From Thiotrichaceae bacterium (GTDB taxonomy: Bacteria; Pseudomonadota; Gammaproteobacteria; Beggiatoales; Beggiatoaceae), in the NCBI GenBank assembly GCA_011391085.1, contig JAABRD010000004.1, positions 104,117-168,116 on the forward strand: a stretch of 64,000 bases of DNA. Reading direction: 5' to 3'. Below the pieces are notes generated by a model that did not search any database, was not told the DNA's origin, and was given only the letters and a program-made list of their open reading frames with translations. Below, in pieces: positions 8,738 through 17,312 of the stretch (position 1 is its first letter; each line of letters opens with the position of its first letter). Made by a program: the position numbers and the translations under genes.

Positions 8738-11503
8738 CTATACCTTACTTTCCAACAATTTGGCATGGGCCGCCGCTAGACGTGCAACGGGAACTCGTGG
8801 GGCCGAACAAGACACGTAGTCTAACTTGATGGAGTGGCAGAACTGAATCGAAGCGGGATGACCGCCATGTTCTCCGCAGATTCCCACTTTCAAGTCAGGA
8901 CGTGCCTTACGTCCGTTCTCTACGGTCATCTTCATCAAGAAACCAACGCCTTTGACATCCAACACTTCAAACGGGTTGTCATGCAGGATGCCTTTTTCGT
9001 TGTACAACGGTAAGAATTTGTTCTCGGCATCTTCGCGGGAGAAGGAGAAGGTCGCTTGCGTCAAATCGTTGGTGCCAAAGGAGAAAAATTGGGCTATTTC
9101 AGCCAGTTGTGGCGCACGAGTGCAGGCCCGTACCGTTTCTATCATGGTGCCAAACTTGAAGTTCAGTTTGACCTTCTCTTTCCCTTCGACCAGTTGTCTA
9201 ACCTGGTCCACCGAGGCTTTGACGTGTCGCAATTCTTGAGACGTAATCACTTGAGGCACCATGATTTCGGGATGTACGTCTATCCCTTGTTTCCGACATT
9301 CAGCTTCGGCTTCCAAAATGGCCCGAATTTGCATGGCGTAAATTTCGGGATAGGTGATACCCAAGCGTACTCCACGATGTCCCAGCATGGGGTTCACTTC
9401 GTACAATTCTTTCACTTTGCGCAACATTTGTTCTTTCTTAGAAATGGCGCCATTGACCAGTTCTTCGCCAGTCTCATCAAACGGAGGAGGCATTTCCGCC
9501 GGCGTTTCGCCGGGTTTTAGCATTCGCATACTACCAGCCAAATCGGCTAAACCACGCATGGTGCCACGGAGTTGCCGCAGGTGTTCCAGTTGTTCATCCA
9601 ACTGTTTTTCCGACGGTAAAAATTCGTGCATGGGGGGATCCAATAAACGCACGGTGACGGGACGCGGGGACATCGCTTGGAAGACTTCTACAAAGTCTTT
9701 CCGCTGAATGGGTAACAGTTTGTCTAACGCCGCTTGCCGTTCTTCCTGGGTGGTGGCCAGAATCATCTCGATCACAATTGGCAGCCGGTCCACATCGTTG
9801 AACATCCGTTCGGTGCGGCACAGACCAATGCCCATGGCCCCGTATTCGACGGCCTTCTTGGCGGTATCAGGGGTGTCAGCATTGGCCATCACTTTCAATT
9901 GGGACATATCATCGGCCCAAGAGAGTAACTCTTTCATGTCTTCGGAGAAGATCGGTGGAATGGTGGGGAGTTCGCCCAGATAGACGTTGCCGGTGCTGCC
10001 ATCAATGGTGATGATGTCTCCTTCCCGTAACACTTGGTCGCCGATTTTGGCTTGCCGTAATTTGACATCGACTTCAATGCCTTCGGCCCCTGCGACGCAG
10101 GCTTTACCCATTCCACGCGCTACGACGGCGGCATGAGAGGTTTTGCCACCGCGGCTGGTCAAAATACCTTGAGAGGCAAAGAAGCCATGAATGTCCTCTG
10201 GCTTAGTTTCTTCACGTACCAAGATGACTTTCTCGCCTTTCTTTTTGCCTAATAGTTCCGCATGGTCAGCATCAAATACGCATTTGCCACATGCTGCACC
10301 GGGGGAGGCGGGTAAACCTTGGGCGAGAGGTTTTTCGCCACCGCGTAAGTCTAAGCGGCGGTGCAGAAGTTGTTCTAAGTCGCTAGGATTAATGCGTAAC
10401 AGGGCTTGTTCTTTGCTAATCAAGCCTTCTTTGAACATTTCTACAGAAGTGCGCACCATGGACGCGGCATTCATTTTGCCGTTGCGCGTTTGCAAGCAGT
10501 ACAGAACGCCTTTTTCGACGGTGTACTCGTAATCTTGTACTTCGTGATAGTGGGATTCTAACTTGTTGCGCAATTCCACCAGTTGTTTGTAAATCTCTGG
10601 CATCTCCTTTTGCAGTTCTTGCACGGGTTTGGGGGTGCGAATCCCTGCTACCACGTCTTCCCCTTGGGCGTTGACGAGATATTCTCCATACATTTCATTC
10701 TCGCCGGTGCCTGCGTTGCGGGTGAAGCCGACGCCTGTGGCACTGTCATTCCCCATGTTGCCAAAGACCATGGCAACGATGTTAACCGCGGTGCCGTGGG
10801 CTTTGTCGGGGGTGATGTGAAATTCGCGACGATAGTCTATCGCCCGTTTGCCCATCCAGGAGCTGAATACGGCTTTGATGGCAATTTCCAACTGTTCCAT
10901 CACGTCTTCGGGGAAGGGACGACCGGTGTGTTGTCTGACCACTTGCAAGAAGCGGTCAGCAATTTCTTTCAATTCCGGGATGCCTAAATCGACATCTACT
11001 TTGGCGCCCACGCGCTTTTTGATTTCCGTAAAGGGTTTATCGAAGTGTTCATCGGGAACGCCCAGGGCGATTTTGCCATAGAGTTGGATGAAACGACGGT
11101 AGGCGTCGTAACCAAAACGTTCATTGCCGGTTTGGGCAATCAAGCCTTGTAAGGTTTGGGCATTGAGTCCCAAATTTAAAATGGTGTCCATCATGCCCGG
11201 CATCGACATAGCGGAACCGGAACGGACGGAGACCAGCAAGGGATTTTTAGGGTCTCCAAAGCCTCGGCCGGTGGCTTTTTCGACTTCTTTGAGATGTTGT
11301 TTCACATCGTCCATTAGGCCCGCGGGCAAGGTCCGTTGTGGGTCATCCAGATAGGTTAAGCAGGCTTCGGTGGTGATGACGAATCCGGGGGGGACGCGCA
11401 AGCCGATTTGCGTCATTTCGCAGAGGTTGGCACCTTTGCCACCGAGGAGTTTTTTGTTTTTGCCGTCACCTTTTTGGAAGGAAAAGACGAATTTTTTGGA
11501 CAT
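8738..11503 (-). CDS. ppdK: Pyruvate, phosphate dikinase
   Basis: The 921-residue protein interconverts pyruvate + ATP + Pi and PEP + AMP + PPi. Domains run in the standard order: an N-terminal ATP-grasp nucleotide-binding domain starting KFVFSFQKGDGKNKKLLGGKGANL, a central phosphohistidine domain with TSRGGKTSHAAVVARGMGK (catalytic His), and a C-terminal TIM barrel with GLCRTERMF and the active-site KVGICGEHGGHP loop. Length matches bacterial PPDK. The ATG at 11503 is preceded by AGGAGAACC. In a sulfur oxidiser with PPi-linked glycolysis, PPDK would run in the glycolytic or gluconeogenic direction. It stands alone, with repeat-filled DNA on both sides. Confidence 0.97.
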   Translation of the reverse strand: MSKKFVFSFQKGDGKNKKLLGGKGANLCEMTQIGLRVPPGFVITTEACLTYLDDPQRTLPAGLMDDVKQHLKEVEKATGRGFGDPKNPLLVSVRSGSAMSMPGMMDTILNLGLNAQTLQGLIAQTGNERFGYDAYRRFIQLYGKIALGVPDEHFDKPFTEIKKRVGAKVDVDLGIPELKEIADRFLQVVRQHTGRPFPEDVMEQLEIAIKAVFSSWMGKRAIDYRREFHITPDKAHGTAVNIVAMVFGNMGNDSATGVGFTRNAGTGENEMYGEYLVNAQGEDVVAGIRTPKPVQELQKEMPEIYKQLVELRNKLESHYHEVQDYEYTVEKGVLYCLQTRNGKMNAASMVRTSVEMFKEGLISKEQALLRINPSDLEQLLHRRLDLRGGEKPLAQGLPASPGAACGKCVFDADHAELLGKKKGEKVILVREETKPEDIHGFFASQGILTSRGGKTSHAAVVARGMGKACVAGAEGIEVDVKLRQAKIGDQVLREGDIITIDGSTGNVYLGELPTIPPIFSEDMKELLSWADDMSQLKVMANADTPDTAKKAVEYGAMGIGLCRTERMFNDVDRLPIVIEMILATTQEERQAALDKLLPIQRKDFVEVFQAMSPRPVTVRLLDPPMHEFLPSEKQLDEQLEHLRQLRGTMRGLADLAGSMRMLKPGETPAEMPPPFDETGEELVNGAISKKEQMLRKVKELYEVNPMLGHRGVRLGITYPEIYAMQIRAILEAEAECRKQGIDVHPEIMVPQVITSQELRHVKASVDQVRQLVEGKEKVKLNFKFGTMIETVRACTRAPQLAEIAQFFSFGTNDLTQATFSFSREDAENKFLPLYNEKGILHDNPFEVLDVKGVGFLMKMTVENGRKARPDLKVGICGEHGGHPASIQFCHSIKLDYVSCSAPRVPVARLAAAHAKLLESKV

Positions 11504-11877
11504 TGTTTTATGGTTCTCCTATAGAACTGTGAGTTTAATTCAAAATAATTTAAGAAACTCAGTTTTCAACAAACTGGGTTACTCATAATAAAGTTTGGCA
11601 AGCGGCAGTTACGGAATCAACCAGTAACTGCAAAGAATTGACAAAATTTTTCAACGCTGGACTAGAGGCTTACGCCTCCATGCCATTCAGTTAAGGTAGG
11701 GTGCGTCCCACGCACCGTTTCTGGAATTGCACCAGGCCTACTCGGTGCTGAGGCACGCACCCTACTCATTGCTACTCATTGCGCTTAACTTAATGGCATG
11801 GAGGCTTTAGCCGGTGAGGGTTGGCACACAGTTATAGTATGGGGTAGGCCAACCACCGGCTAAAGCCTCTAGTCCAG

Positions 11878-11989
11878 TTAGAGTGATATTCCTCTACTCT
11901 TGTAGACCCCCCCGCACGCGGGCGGGGGGGAGTCATTCCCCCCGTGTACGGGGGTTAGGGGGGTACAAATGAGAAGGAATATTACTATA
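11878..11989. mobile_element. MITE-like element, TATAGTGATATTC family
   Basis: Starts TTAGAGTGATATTCC...CTTGTA and ends GTACAAATGAGAAGGAATATTACTATA, about 112 bp. The interior is a C-run/G-run palindrome like those at 5570-5630. Same termini as the 7014-7142 element. Confidence 0.65.
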
Positions 11990-12172
11990 GATATTGAAAT
12001 CTTAATAATTATTGTAACATGACCAATTTTTTTTTACAACTACGATTCTGATTTTATCGGTGAACAATTTTTTTAGGAGTGGGTAAAAAACACAAAGTAA
12101 ATGTCAAATATATTTATTTTTATTTGGAATTTAAACCTCATATTAACAATATAGAAAAATGATTACACTCTA

Positions 12173-12201
12173 TTGACAACTTTAAAATTTTTTTGTTATC
12201 A
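12173..12201 (+). promoter_or_regulatory. Candidate sigma70 promoter
   Basis: TTGACA at 12173-12178, a 17-bp spacer and TTATCA at 12196-12201 stand about 37 bp before the ATG at 12239. The -10 box is only a partial match. Confidence 0.35.
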
Positions 12202-12238
12202 TCCAAATCCTTTTTATAACCATCTGAAGATTCACAGC

Positions 12239-13003
12239 ATGAGGACTAATACCACAACTAAAATTGCAAAACCACAATCAGTAGGACTTAGAGATATTCT
12301 TGCCCTCAGCATTACAGGCGTGTCGGTACTGGGTGTTATTGTCCTATCCATTGTGTTGATTTCTCTATCTGGTGGAGAAAAAGCGGATACCATTTTGGCC
12401 GCGGTTTTACCCCTACTGGGTAGCTGGGTAGGCATCGTATTGGCCTACTATTTTTCCAAAGACAACTTTGAGACTGCCAATCGTAGCCTCTCAGACATGG
12501 TGGACAAAATGGCGCCCCCGACGGAAAAGTTGAAATCTGTCTTTGTGACAGAGAAAATGATAACCAAGGGGAAGATTTTCTATAAAAGGTTAGCCGAAAC
12601 ACCTCAAACTAAACTGGTTGACATCTTGCAAAAATTCAACGAATCCAACGAAGTATGGAGTCGTCTGCCCCTGCTGGATGAACAAGACTGCCTCAGATAC
12701 ATCATCCATCGCACCGTGATTGATAAATTTCTGGTCGATAAACTCTGCCATCCAGACCCGTCATCCTCTAAGATGATAGACCAGTTCACGGTGCAAGACC
12801 TGTTGGATGAACCCAAGTACCAAAGACTGTTGGAAACTAATTTTGCCATGGTAGGCGAAGAGAGCACTTTGGCAGATGTTAAGGAAATCATGGATGCCGT
12901 GCCAGAGTGCAAAGACGTGTTTGTCACCAAAACGGGCAGTCCAGAGGAACCTCTCATGGGTTGGATAACCAATGCGGTTTTGATAGAGAATGCCCAGGTG
13001 TAG
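12239..13003 (+). CDS. Two-TM membrane protein with CBS-like C-terminal region
   Basis: From ATG 12239 the product is 254 residues. Two hydrophobic helices (about residues 20-45 and 55-75; TGVSVLGVIVLSIVLI and LPLLGSWVGIVLAYYF) are followed by a soluble region. The C-terminal part (about 150-254) has CBS-domain character: FTVQDLLDEPKYQ, then VGEESTLADVKEIMDAV...DVFVTKTGSPEEPLMGWITN. CBS domains usually sense adenine nucleotides. The reading from 12173 adds an N-terminus unsupported by any ribosome-binding site, so the later ATG is chosen. A regulatory membrane protein is likely; its partner is unknown. Confidence 0.7.
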   Translation: MRTNTTTKIAKPQSVGLRDILALSITGVSVLGVIVLSIVLISLSGGEKADTILAAVLPLLGSWVGIVLAYYFSKDNFETANRSLSDMVDKMAPPTEKLKSVFVTEKMITKGKIFYKRLAETPQTKLVDILQKFNESNEVWSRLPLLDEQDCLRYIIHRTVIDKFLVDKLCHPDPSSSKMIDQFTVQDLLDEPKYQRLLETNFAMVGEESTLADVKEIMDAVPECKDVFVTKTGSPEEPLMGWITNAVLIENAQV

Positions 13004-13234
13004 TACCTTTCCAACTGAAAAGTTAACGCCGGACTAGAGGCTTTAGCCGGTGAAAGGGGCACCCCACCTGGCTAAAGCCTCTAGTCCCACATTCCTCAAA
13101 TGATGAATATAACGGATTGATGGAATCGACGGAATCAATCCAATTCAAACGTGATGAATCCTTTGATTTCCTCAATCTGTTGTACTCAACAACCACATCA
13201 ACAACTGTTGTTTTAAAGAAGGAGAATCTCAACT

Positions 13235-13735
13235 ATGAAATTAACCAAAATGCTTGGTATGGCCAGTTTGGCCGTGACTATGGGTGTCAGCTATTCCGTG
13301 TTAGCGGCTGATACTGCTACCATCGACGAAGTGAAAGCCAAAGTGACCGAAGCGGCCAAATATTTGGCTGACAAGAAGGACGCCGGCTTGGCTGAATTTG
13401 ATGGCAAAGACAAAGCGTGGGCGTGGAAAGACACTTACGTGTTTGTCTATGACTGCAAAGCTGACAAAGCGATAGCACATCCTAAACTGAAAGACAAACC
13501 CATTATGGATCTCAAAGACAAAGCTGGCAATCCGATCTTTGGCGGTGACAATGGGTTGTGCAAAGCCGGTGAACAAGCTGGTGGTGGCTGGGTGGTCTAT
13601 ATGTGGCCCAAGCAGGGCAGTGAAGACCCCGTCCCCAAAGCTACGTTTGCCATGAAAGTGGAAGGCACGGATTATCAAGTGGCCGCTGGCATCTATGCTG
13701 ATAAGAAAGTGGAGAACTTTCAATTGAAGGACTAG
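13235..13735 (+). CDS. Secreted single-Cache domain protein
   Basis: A 166-residue protein with an N-terminal signal peptide (positive MKLTK, hydrophobic MLGMASLAVTMGV, cleavage after LAA near residue 25). The mature part matches the sCache_2-type periplasmic sensor fold: a long helix (DEVKAKVTEAAKYLADKK), KAWAWKDTYVFVYDC, AHPKLKDKPIMDLKDKAG, and GGGWVVYMWPK. It has no transducer domain, so it would act as a periplasmic ligand-binding protein or a stand-alone sensor partner. A strong AAGGAG lies 7 bp before the ATG, and a hairpin follows the stop. Chemosensory genes downstream fit a signalling role, by inference. Confidence 0.85.
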   Translation: MKLTKMLGMASLAVTMGVSYSVLAADTATIDEVKAKVTEAAKYLADKKDAGLAEFDGKDKAWAWKDTYVFVYDCKADKAIAHPKLKDKPIMDLKDKAGNPIFGGDNGLCKAGEQAGGGWVVYMWPKQGSEDPVPKATFAMKVEGTDYQVAAGIYADKKVENFQLKD

Positions 13736-13773
13736 AAGAGAATTAGAACTGCGTGGTATTTCGCAGTCTCTTC

Positions 13774-13810
13774 CACTAAGCGTTCAAGGCTATGCTTCGA
13801 ACGCTTGGTG
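13774..13810 (+). terminator. Hairpin after the Cache gene
   Basis: CACTAAGCGTTC pairs with GAACGCTTGGTG around a short loop that itself has AAGGC/GCTT pairing. Only a TTTT run follows, so it is a plausible but weak intrinsic terminator. Confidence 0.55.
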
Positions 13811-13857
13811 TTTTACCGTTAAATTTTATCTTGTCTCGGTTTTAGGGAAACAACCAG

Positions 13858-14694
13858 ATGGCAACTTTTCTATTTTGGAATCTCAAGGGAAAAAATCTTA
13901 CTCCTTATCTCGTGACACTGTGTCGTGAAAATGAGATAGATGTTCTTATTCTTGCCGAAAGCGAAGGGATTAAGAAGACCGATTTTCTGGAAGCGGTTAA
14001 TCGGGGCCAACCAACCAGATTTGTTAGTCCGCATAATAACTCAAGCTATATTTCCTTTTTCGTCAAAGAATCCCTCCAAATTCAAAATGTTCGAGATGAT
14101 AATAACCATCGTTTTGCAGTTCGTGAAATTTCTTTGCCCACAAATTTGAAAATCTTGTTGGTTGGACTGCATCTTCCAAGTAAGTTATATATGAGTGAAG
14201 ACGAACAGAACTTTAAAGCCATGAAAGTCATCCGAAGGATTGAAGAATGTGAGAACCAAATAGGCCACAACAATACGTTGGTCATTGGTGATTTCAATAT
14301 GAATCCTTTTGAAAAGGGCTTAGTCGGCGCAGACAGCTTTCATGCCGTGATGACCCAACAAACGGCTATGGAATATGGTAGAGAAGTGGATAGCCAACAC
14401 CGACGATTTTTTTATAATCCCATGTGGGGAAGAATGGGCGATACCTCAGTAGGACCACCAGGAACATATTATTATCGTGGAGGTGCCCTTTGTTATTTTT
14501 GGAATACGTTTGACCAGGTTTTATTAAGACCTGACCTCCTCGACTATTTTGCTAATGACCAACTGCGGGTCATTGATAAAATTGGCCAGGAAACCAGTTT
14601 GCTTATAAAAAAGGAAGGCAAGACTAAAGGCAGAATTGATCCAAACATCAGTGACCATCTACCAATCATGATTACTTTAAATAAACGAAGATAA
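13858..14694 (+). CDS. Endonuclease/exonuclease/phosphatase (EEP) family protein
   Basis: The 278-residue protein has the metal-dependent EEP (DNase I-like) signature order: FLFWNLKGKN (metal-binding Asn), DVLILAE (Glu), LLVGLHLPSK, VIGDFNMNP (catalytic Asp-Asn), and SDHLPIMITL (final Asp-His). It lacks a signal peptide, so it probably acts in the cytoplasm on DNA, RNA or a phosphoester. A 172-residue gene follows after 6 bp, suggesting a functional pair. Similar EEP genes occur in defence and repair settings, but the exact substrate cannot be told from sequence. Confidence 0.85.
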   Translation: MATFLFWNLKGKNLTPYLVTLCRENEIDVLILAESEGIKKTDFLEAVNRGQPTRFVSPHNNSSYISFFVKESLQIQNVRDDNNHRFAVREISLPTNLKILLVGLHLPSKLYMSEDEQNFKAMKVIRRIEECENQIGHNNTLVIGDFNMNPFEKGLVGADSFHAVMTQQTAMEYGREVDSQHRRFFYNPMWGRMGDTSVGPPGTYYYRGGALCYFWNTFDQVLLRPDLLDYFANDQLRVIDKIGQETSLLIKKEGKTKGRIDPNISDHLPIMITLNKRR

Positions 14695-14700
14695 TTCGCC

Positions 14701-15219
14701 ATGACAGACATCAACGATCTTTGGGGAACTCTTCCTGAAATGGAGGAGATTAGAACACCCTATACGGTTTTACTTGAACAAGCCTCATTACTTGAAGAAA
14801 AGACCAACAGCTTGCTGATTGGAAGGGTCGAACGTTACTTATCACCCGATGACCCATCTGTTCCACAACAGCAGGGGGAACTGGAATTGTTAATTGTGGC
14901 GCCTGAATTGGACGATTATTCTTATGTGGTGTTGAGTATCACTTACCCGGTCGCAACACTTTATCCCGTGACGGTGGAGTATGGCAATGAAGACGATAAG
15001 TCTATCATTTGTCATTCTGAACAAGAACTGCTACGGGCATTGAAAAGAATCCTGTCTTCAGAAAAAACCCGTCGTGTCATCGCAAATTTGTTAGCACAGA
15101 TTTCCGAGGAGACACAGGCCTCCGAGGAACGCTGGAAACTTGCGGACGAGAAACGGAAAACTAGGGAACGGATGAGAAAGGCAGAAGAGGTGAGAAAGGC
15201 AGAAGAAATGACTGCTTGA
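14701..15219 (+). CDS. Uncharacterised protein paired with EEP gene
   Basis: The 172-residue product starts MTDINDLWGTLPEMEEIRTPYTVLLEQA, has a central mixed alpha/beta part (GELELLIVAPELDDYSYVVLSITYPV), and ends in a charged helix rich in Glu, Arg and Lys (ERMRKAEEVRKAEEM) that is probably coiled coil. I do not recognise a family. The 6-bp gap to the EEP gene implies cotranscription and perhaps a shared complex, with this protein as a partner or regulator. Confidence 0.7.
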   Translation: MTDINDLWGTLPEMEEIRTPYTVLLEQASLLEEKTNSLLIGRVERYLSPDDPSVPQQQGELELLIVAPELDDYSYVVLSITYPVATLYPVTVEYGNEDDKSIICHSEQELLRALKRILSSEKTRRVIANLLAQISEETQASEERWKLADEKRKTRERMRKAEEVRKAEEMTA

Positions 15220-15965
15220 TTTCCCCACCCCAAACCACTGGGTTACCCCCAAAAATGTGGCCGCCCTCACAACCCTCAACGCGGGTAACAATTTGCGCAA
15301 AATTGGATTCCAACCGCCCGTATTTAGAAATACTTTGGACTTAACCAACTATCCACAATGATTCCGCACGGTGAATCAGAACCGAATCTCACGTACCCAT
15401 TGCCACACTAGCGTCTGGCTTGCTGTGAAAAATGACGAGAGTGATTTTCATCACTTTGCCATTTTCACGGAAGACGACCACGGGACTACATTTTGTATGA
15501 TTTGGAACAGGAATCGAACCTGCTACACACTGATTATAAAGTCAGTCGCTCTACCCAAATGAGCTATCCAAAGATAGTGAGTTTGCTACTAACTGGGCCA
15601 GATCTTTTCCCAAGTTCGGTACACACAGGCCAATTTTCAGGTACAGTGCGCCAGTCAGGTATAGTGAACCTGAACCGCTGAAACCAGGGGCTAGACAAAA
15701 CCTCATGTAAGAGATTAAACTCAATATTAAGTTTAGATAACGACGAACAAAATGTCAAGTGTATTTGTCTGTGGAGTCCGGAATTTATTCCGCCCATTGA
15801 AACGGAATAAATTCCGGACTCCACGATTTTGTCTGTGGAGTCCGGAATTTATTCCGCCCATTGAAACGGAATAAATTCCGGACTCCACGATGCGGAATAA
15901 ATTCCGGACTCCAAATTATCGTCACCTCAAAAAACCAATTAACCCTTTATTAGAAACCCTTCATA
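15220..15965. repeat. Intergenic region with tRNA-like gene and CCGGAATTTATTCCG repeats
   Basis: Apart from the tRNA-like gene this region holds no convincing gene. From 15773 to 15912 are inverted copies of GGAGTCCGGAATTTATTCCG and CGGAATAAATTCCGGACTCC, arranged as hairpin, spacer, hairpin and an extra half. The same family recurs at 51177-51334 and as a half copy near 63083-63108. 15240-15480 is unique DNA of unknown role. Confidence 0.8.
15499..15573 (-). tRNA. tRNA-Ile(TAT)-like gene with odd anticodon loop
   Basis: On the minus strand the cloverleaf reads: acceptor CTTTGGA/TCCAAAT (first pair C-T mismatched), D arm GCTC/GAGC, anticodon stem ACTGA/TCAGT, 5-nt variable loop, T arm GCAGG-TTCGATT-CCTGT. 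The anticodon loop is CTTTATAA, 8 nt instead of 7; removing one T gives CTTATAA, the normal tRNA-Ile loop with anticodon TAT. No CCA is encoded, unlike the tRNA-Phe in this window. It may be a degenerate tRNA-Ile or a tRNA-like relic. Confidence 0.6.
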
Positions 15966-16643
15966 ATGAACATAGAAACTCTAAGCCCTTATGAACAAGG
16001 CATCTTAGTTCTCGCCGCCTTGTTACTCTACACTTCTTTTGGCCTTCTGGCCAAATCCCGCTTATTAGACCTCATCAACACCTTTGCCTGGCAAGGTGCC
16101 CTTCTTGCTGCCACCGCGGCCCTCGTTGCCCTGGTGTCTCATCAACCACACCTCTATATTTCCGCCCTGTTGACTTTGGCACTCAAGGCCTGGCTAATTC
16201 CCTGGATGTTACGGACGCAAGTGTTAAGACTCCGCCTCCACCATGAAGTTGAAAATCTCGCCCATCCTACCCTCTTGCTACTAGGTGGAGTGGCTTTGGT
16301 GATTTTCTGCTATTATGTCACCTTGCCAGTGGAACACCTCTCCACTTTGATCACTCGCAATACTATCGCCGTGAGTCTGGCCAATGTGTTACTTTCCATG
16401 CTTATCCTCATCTCCCATCGCCAAGCGGTTAGTCAAGTCGTCGGTTTTATGGCGATGGAAAATGGACTGTTTTTTGCTGCACTGGTTTCCACTTATGGAA
16501 TGCCGATGGTGGTAGAACTTGGCATTGCCTTTGACGTGCTAGTGGCCGCGGTTCTCTTCGGCGTCTTCTTCTTTCACATTCGTGAAAATCTTGATTCTCT
16601 GGATGTGGACCAGATGAGTCGATTGTCGGAAGCGGAAGAGTAA
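15966..16643 (+). CDS. hyfE: Hydrogenase-4 component E-like membrane protein (HyfE)
   Basis: A 225-residue integral membrane protein with about six or seven helices (ILVLAALLLYTSFGLLA, ALLAATAALVALV, LLLLGGVALVIFCYYV, VVELGIAFDVLVAAVLFGVFFFHI). The segment MAMENGLFFAALV is the characteristic NuoK/HyfE-like motif with the membrane Glu, followed by the conserved Glu/Asp in ELGIAFDVLV. In Hyf/Hyc-type complexes HyfE is the NuoK-like membrane subunit. None of the other hyf, Mrp or formate-hydrogenlyase genes lies nearby, and both flanks are repeats, so it is an orphan here. Start at ATG 15966. Confidence 0.88.
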   Translation: MNIETLSPYEQGILVLAALLLYTSFGLLAKSRLLDLINTFAWQGALLAATAALVALVSHQPHLYISALLTLALKAWLIPWMLRTQVLRLRLHHEVENLAHPTLLLLGGVALVIFCYYVTLPVEHLSTLITRNTIAVSLANVLLSMLILISHRQAVSQVVGFMAMENGLFFAALVSTYGMPMVVELGIAFDVLVAAVLFGVFFFHIRENLDSLDVDQMSRLSEAEE

Positions 16644-16778
16644 ATAATGGAAAATGGAAAATGAAACAAACCATGGCCGGATTAGAGGCTTTAGCCGGTG
16701 ACGTGCCTCCAACCACCGGCTGAAGCCTCTAGTCCAGTCTCCATTTTCCATTCTCCATTAACAAAGAGAACCCTAAAT

Positions 16779-17126
16779 ATGAAATTATCCCTAGATTTCG
16801 ACGTGGTGATACAAAGCCACAGTCATTGGAAATACCTGCTTAAAAACGCCATACAACAAGGTCAAAGTGAACATACCGTGACGGATGCACGGAACCCTCA
16901 CCATTGCGCCTTTGGTCAATGGCTTTACTCACCTGCTGGAAAAACGTTGCCCGATTACTTAGAAATCGTGGAAATGCACAAACAGTTTCATGAAGAGGCG
17001 GCCAACGTGCTAGAATTAGCATTGCGGAAACAAACCAACCAAGCCTTGGAGGGTCTCAAATTGGGCAGTCCCTTTAATCAGGCGTCGGCTAAACTCATTA
17101 ACAAGTTGACCGACATAAGAAGATAA
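16779..17126 (+). CDS. Chemoreceptor zinc-binding (CZB) domain protein
   Basis: From ATG 16779 the product is 115 residues and consists of one CZB domain: the first His in HSHWKYLL, the CAFGQWLYSPAGK motif with the zinc-ligand Cys, and the His pair in MHKQFHEEA. CZB domains bind zinc and regulate chemoreceptors or diguanylate cyclases. Here it stands alone, immediately upstream of a large methyl-accepting protein, to which it may contribute in trans. The longer frame from 16698 reads through a repeat and is rejected. Confidence 0.9.
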   Translation: MKLSLDFDVVIQSHSHWKYLLKNAIQQGQSEHTVTDARNPHHCAFGQWLYSPAGKTLPDYLEIVEMHKQFHEEAANVLELALRKQTNQALEGLKLGSPFNQASAKLINKLTDIRR

Positions 17127-17159
17127 ATTTAAAATGGGTAGGAACAAAATTTAAAATGG

Positions 17160-17244
17160 TGGTGGACTAGAGGCTTTAGCCGGTGGGTGGGCCCCGCGAT
17201 TTCAATTATGTTCGGCCCCCCACCGGCTAAAGCCTCTAGTCCAC
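17160..17244. repeat. GGCTTTAGCCGG hairpin between CZB and chemoreceptor genes
   Basis: GGACTAGAGGCTTTAGCCGG and its complement CCGGCTAAAGCCTCTAGTCC surround a loop of about 40 bases. The same family lies at 16677-16737 upstream of the CZB gene and at 13026-13083 before the Cache gene, so three consecutive signalling genes are separated by it. Confidence 0.9.
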
Positions 17245-17312
17245 CGCTACTTTGATTTTTTGACTATTTTAACTCCTTCATTCTCTATTCTCCATTTTCC
17301 ATTCTCTTAAAT

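Larger units (their letters stand above)
11504..12238. repeat. Intergenic region with GGCTTTAGCCGG hairpins and an element copy
   Basis: Upstream of ppdK and of the divergent membrane gene lie a short hairpin (GGCAGTTACGG...CCAGTAACTGC), a GTAGGGTGCGTCCCACGCACC segment with a diverged inverted partner, an inverted pair of GGCTTTAGCCGG repeats (about 11800-11875), and an element copy at 11878-11989. From 11990 to 12238 the DNA is AT-rich and unique and probably carries promoters. Confidence 0.75.

Noticed and set aside
9056..9520. 154-codon plus-strand frame opposite ppdK
   Set aside because: A shadow frame on the antisense of a well-supported gene.
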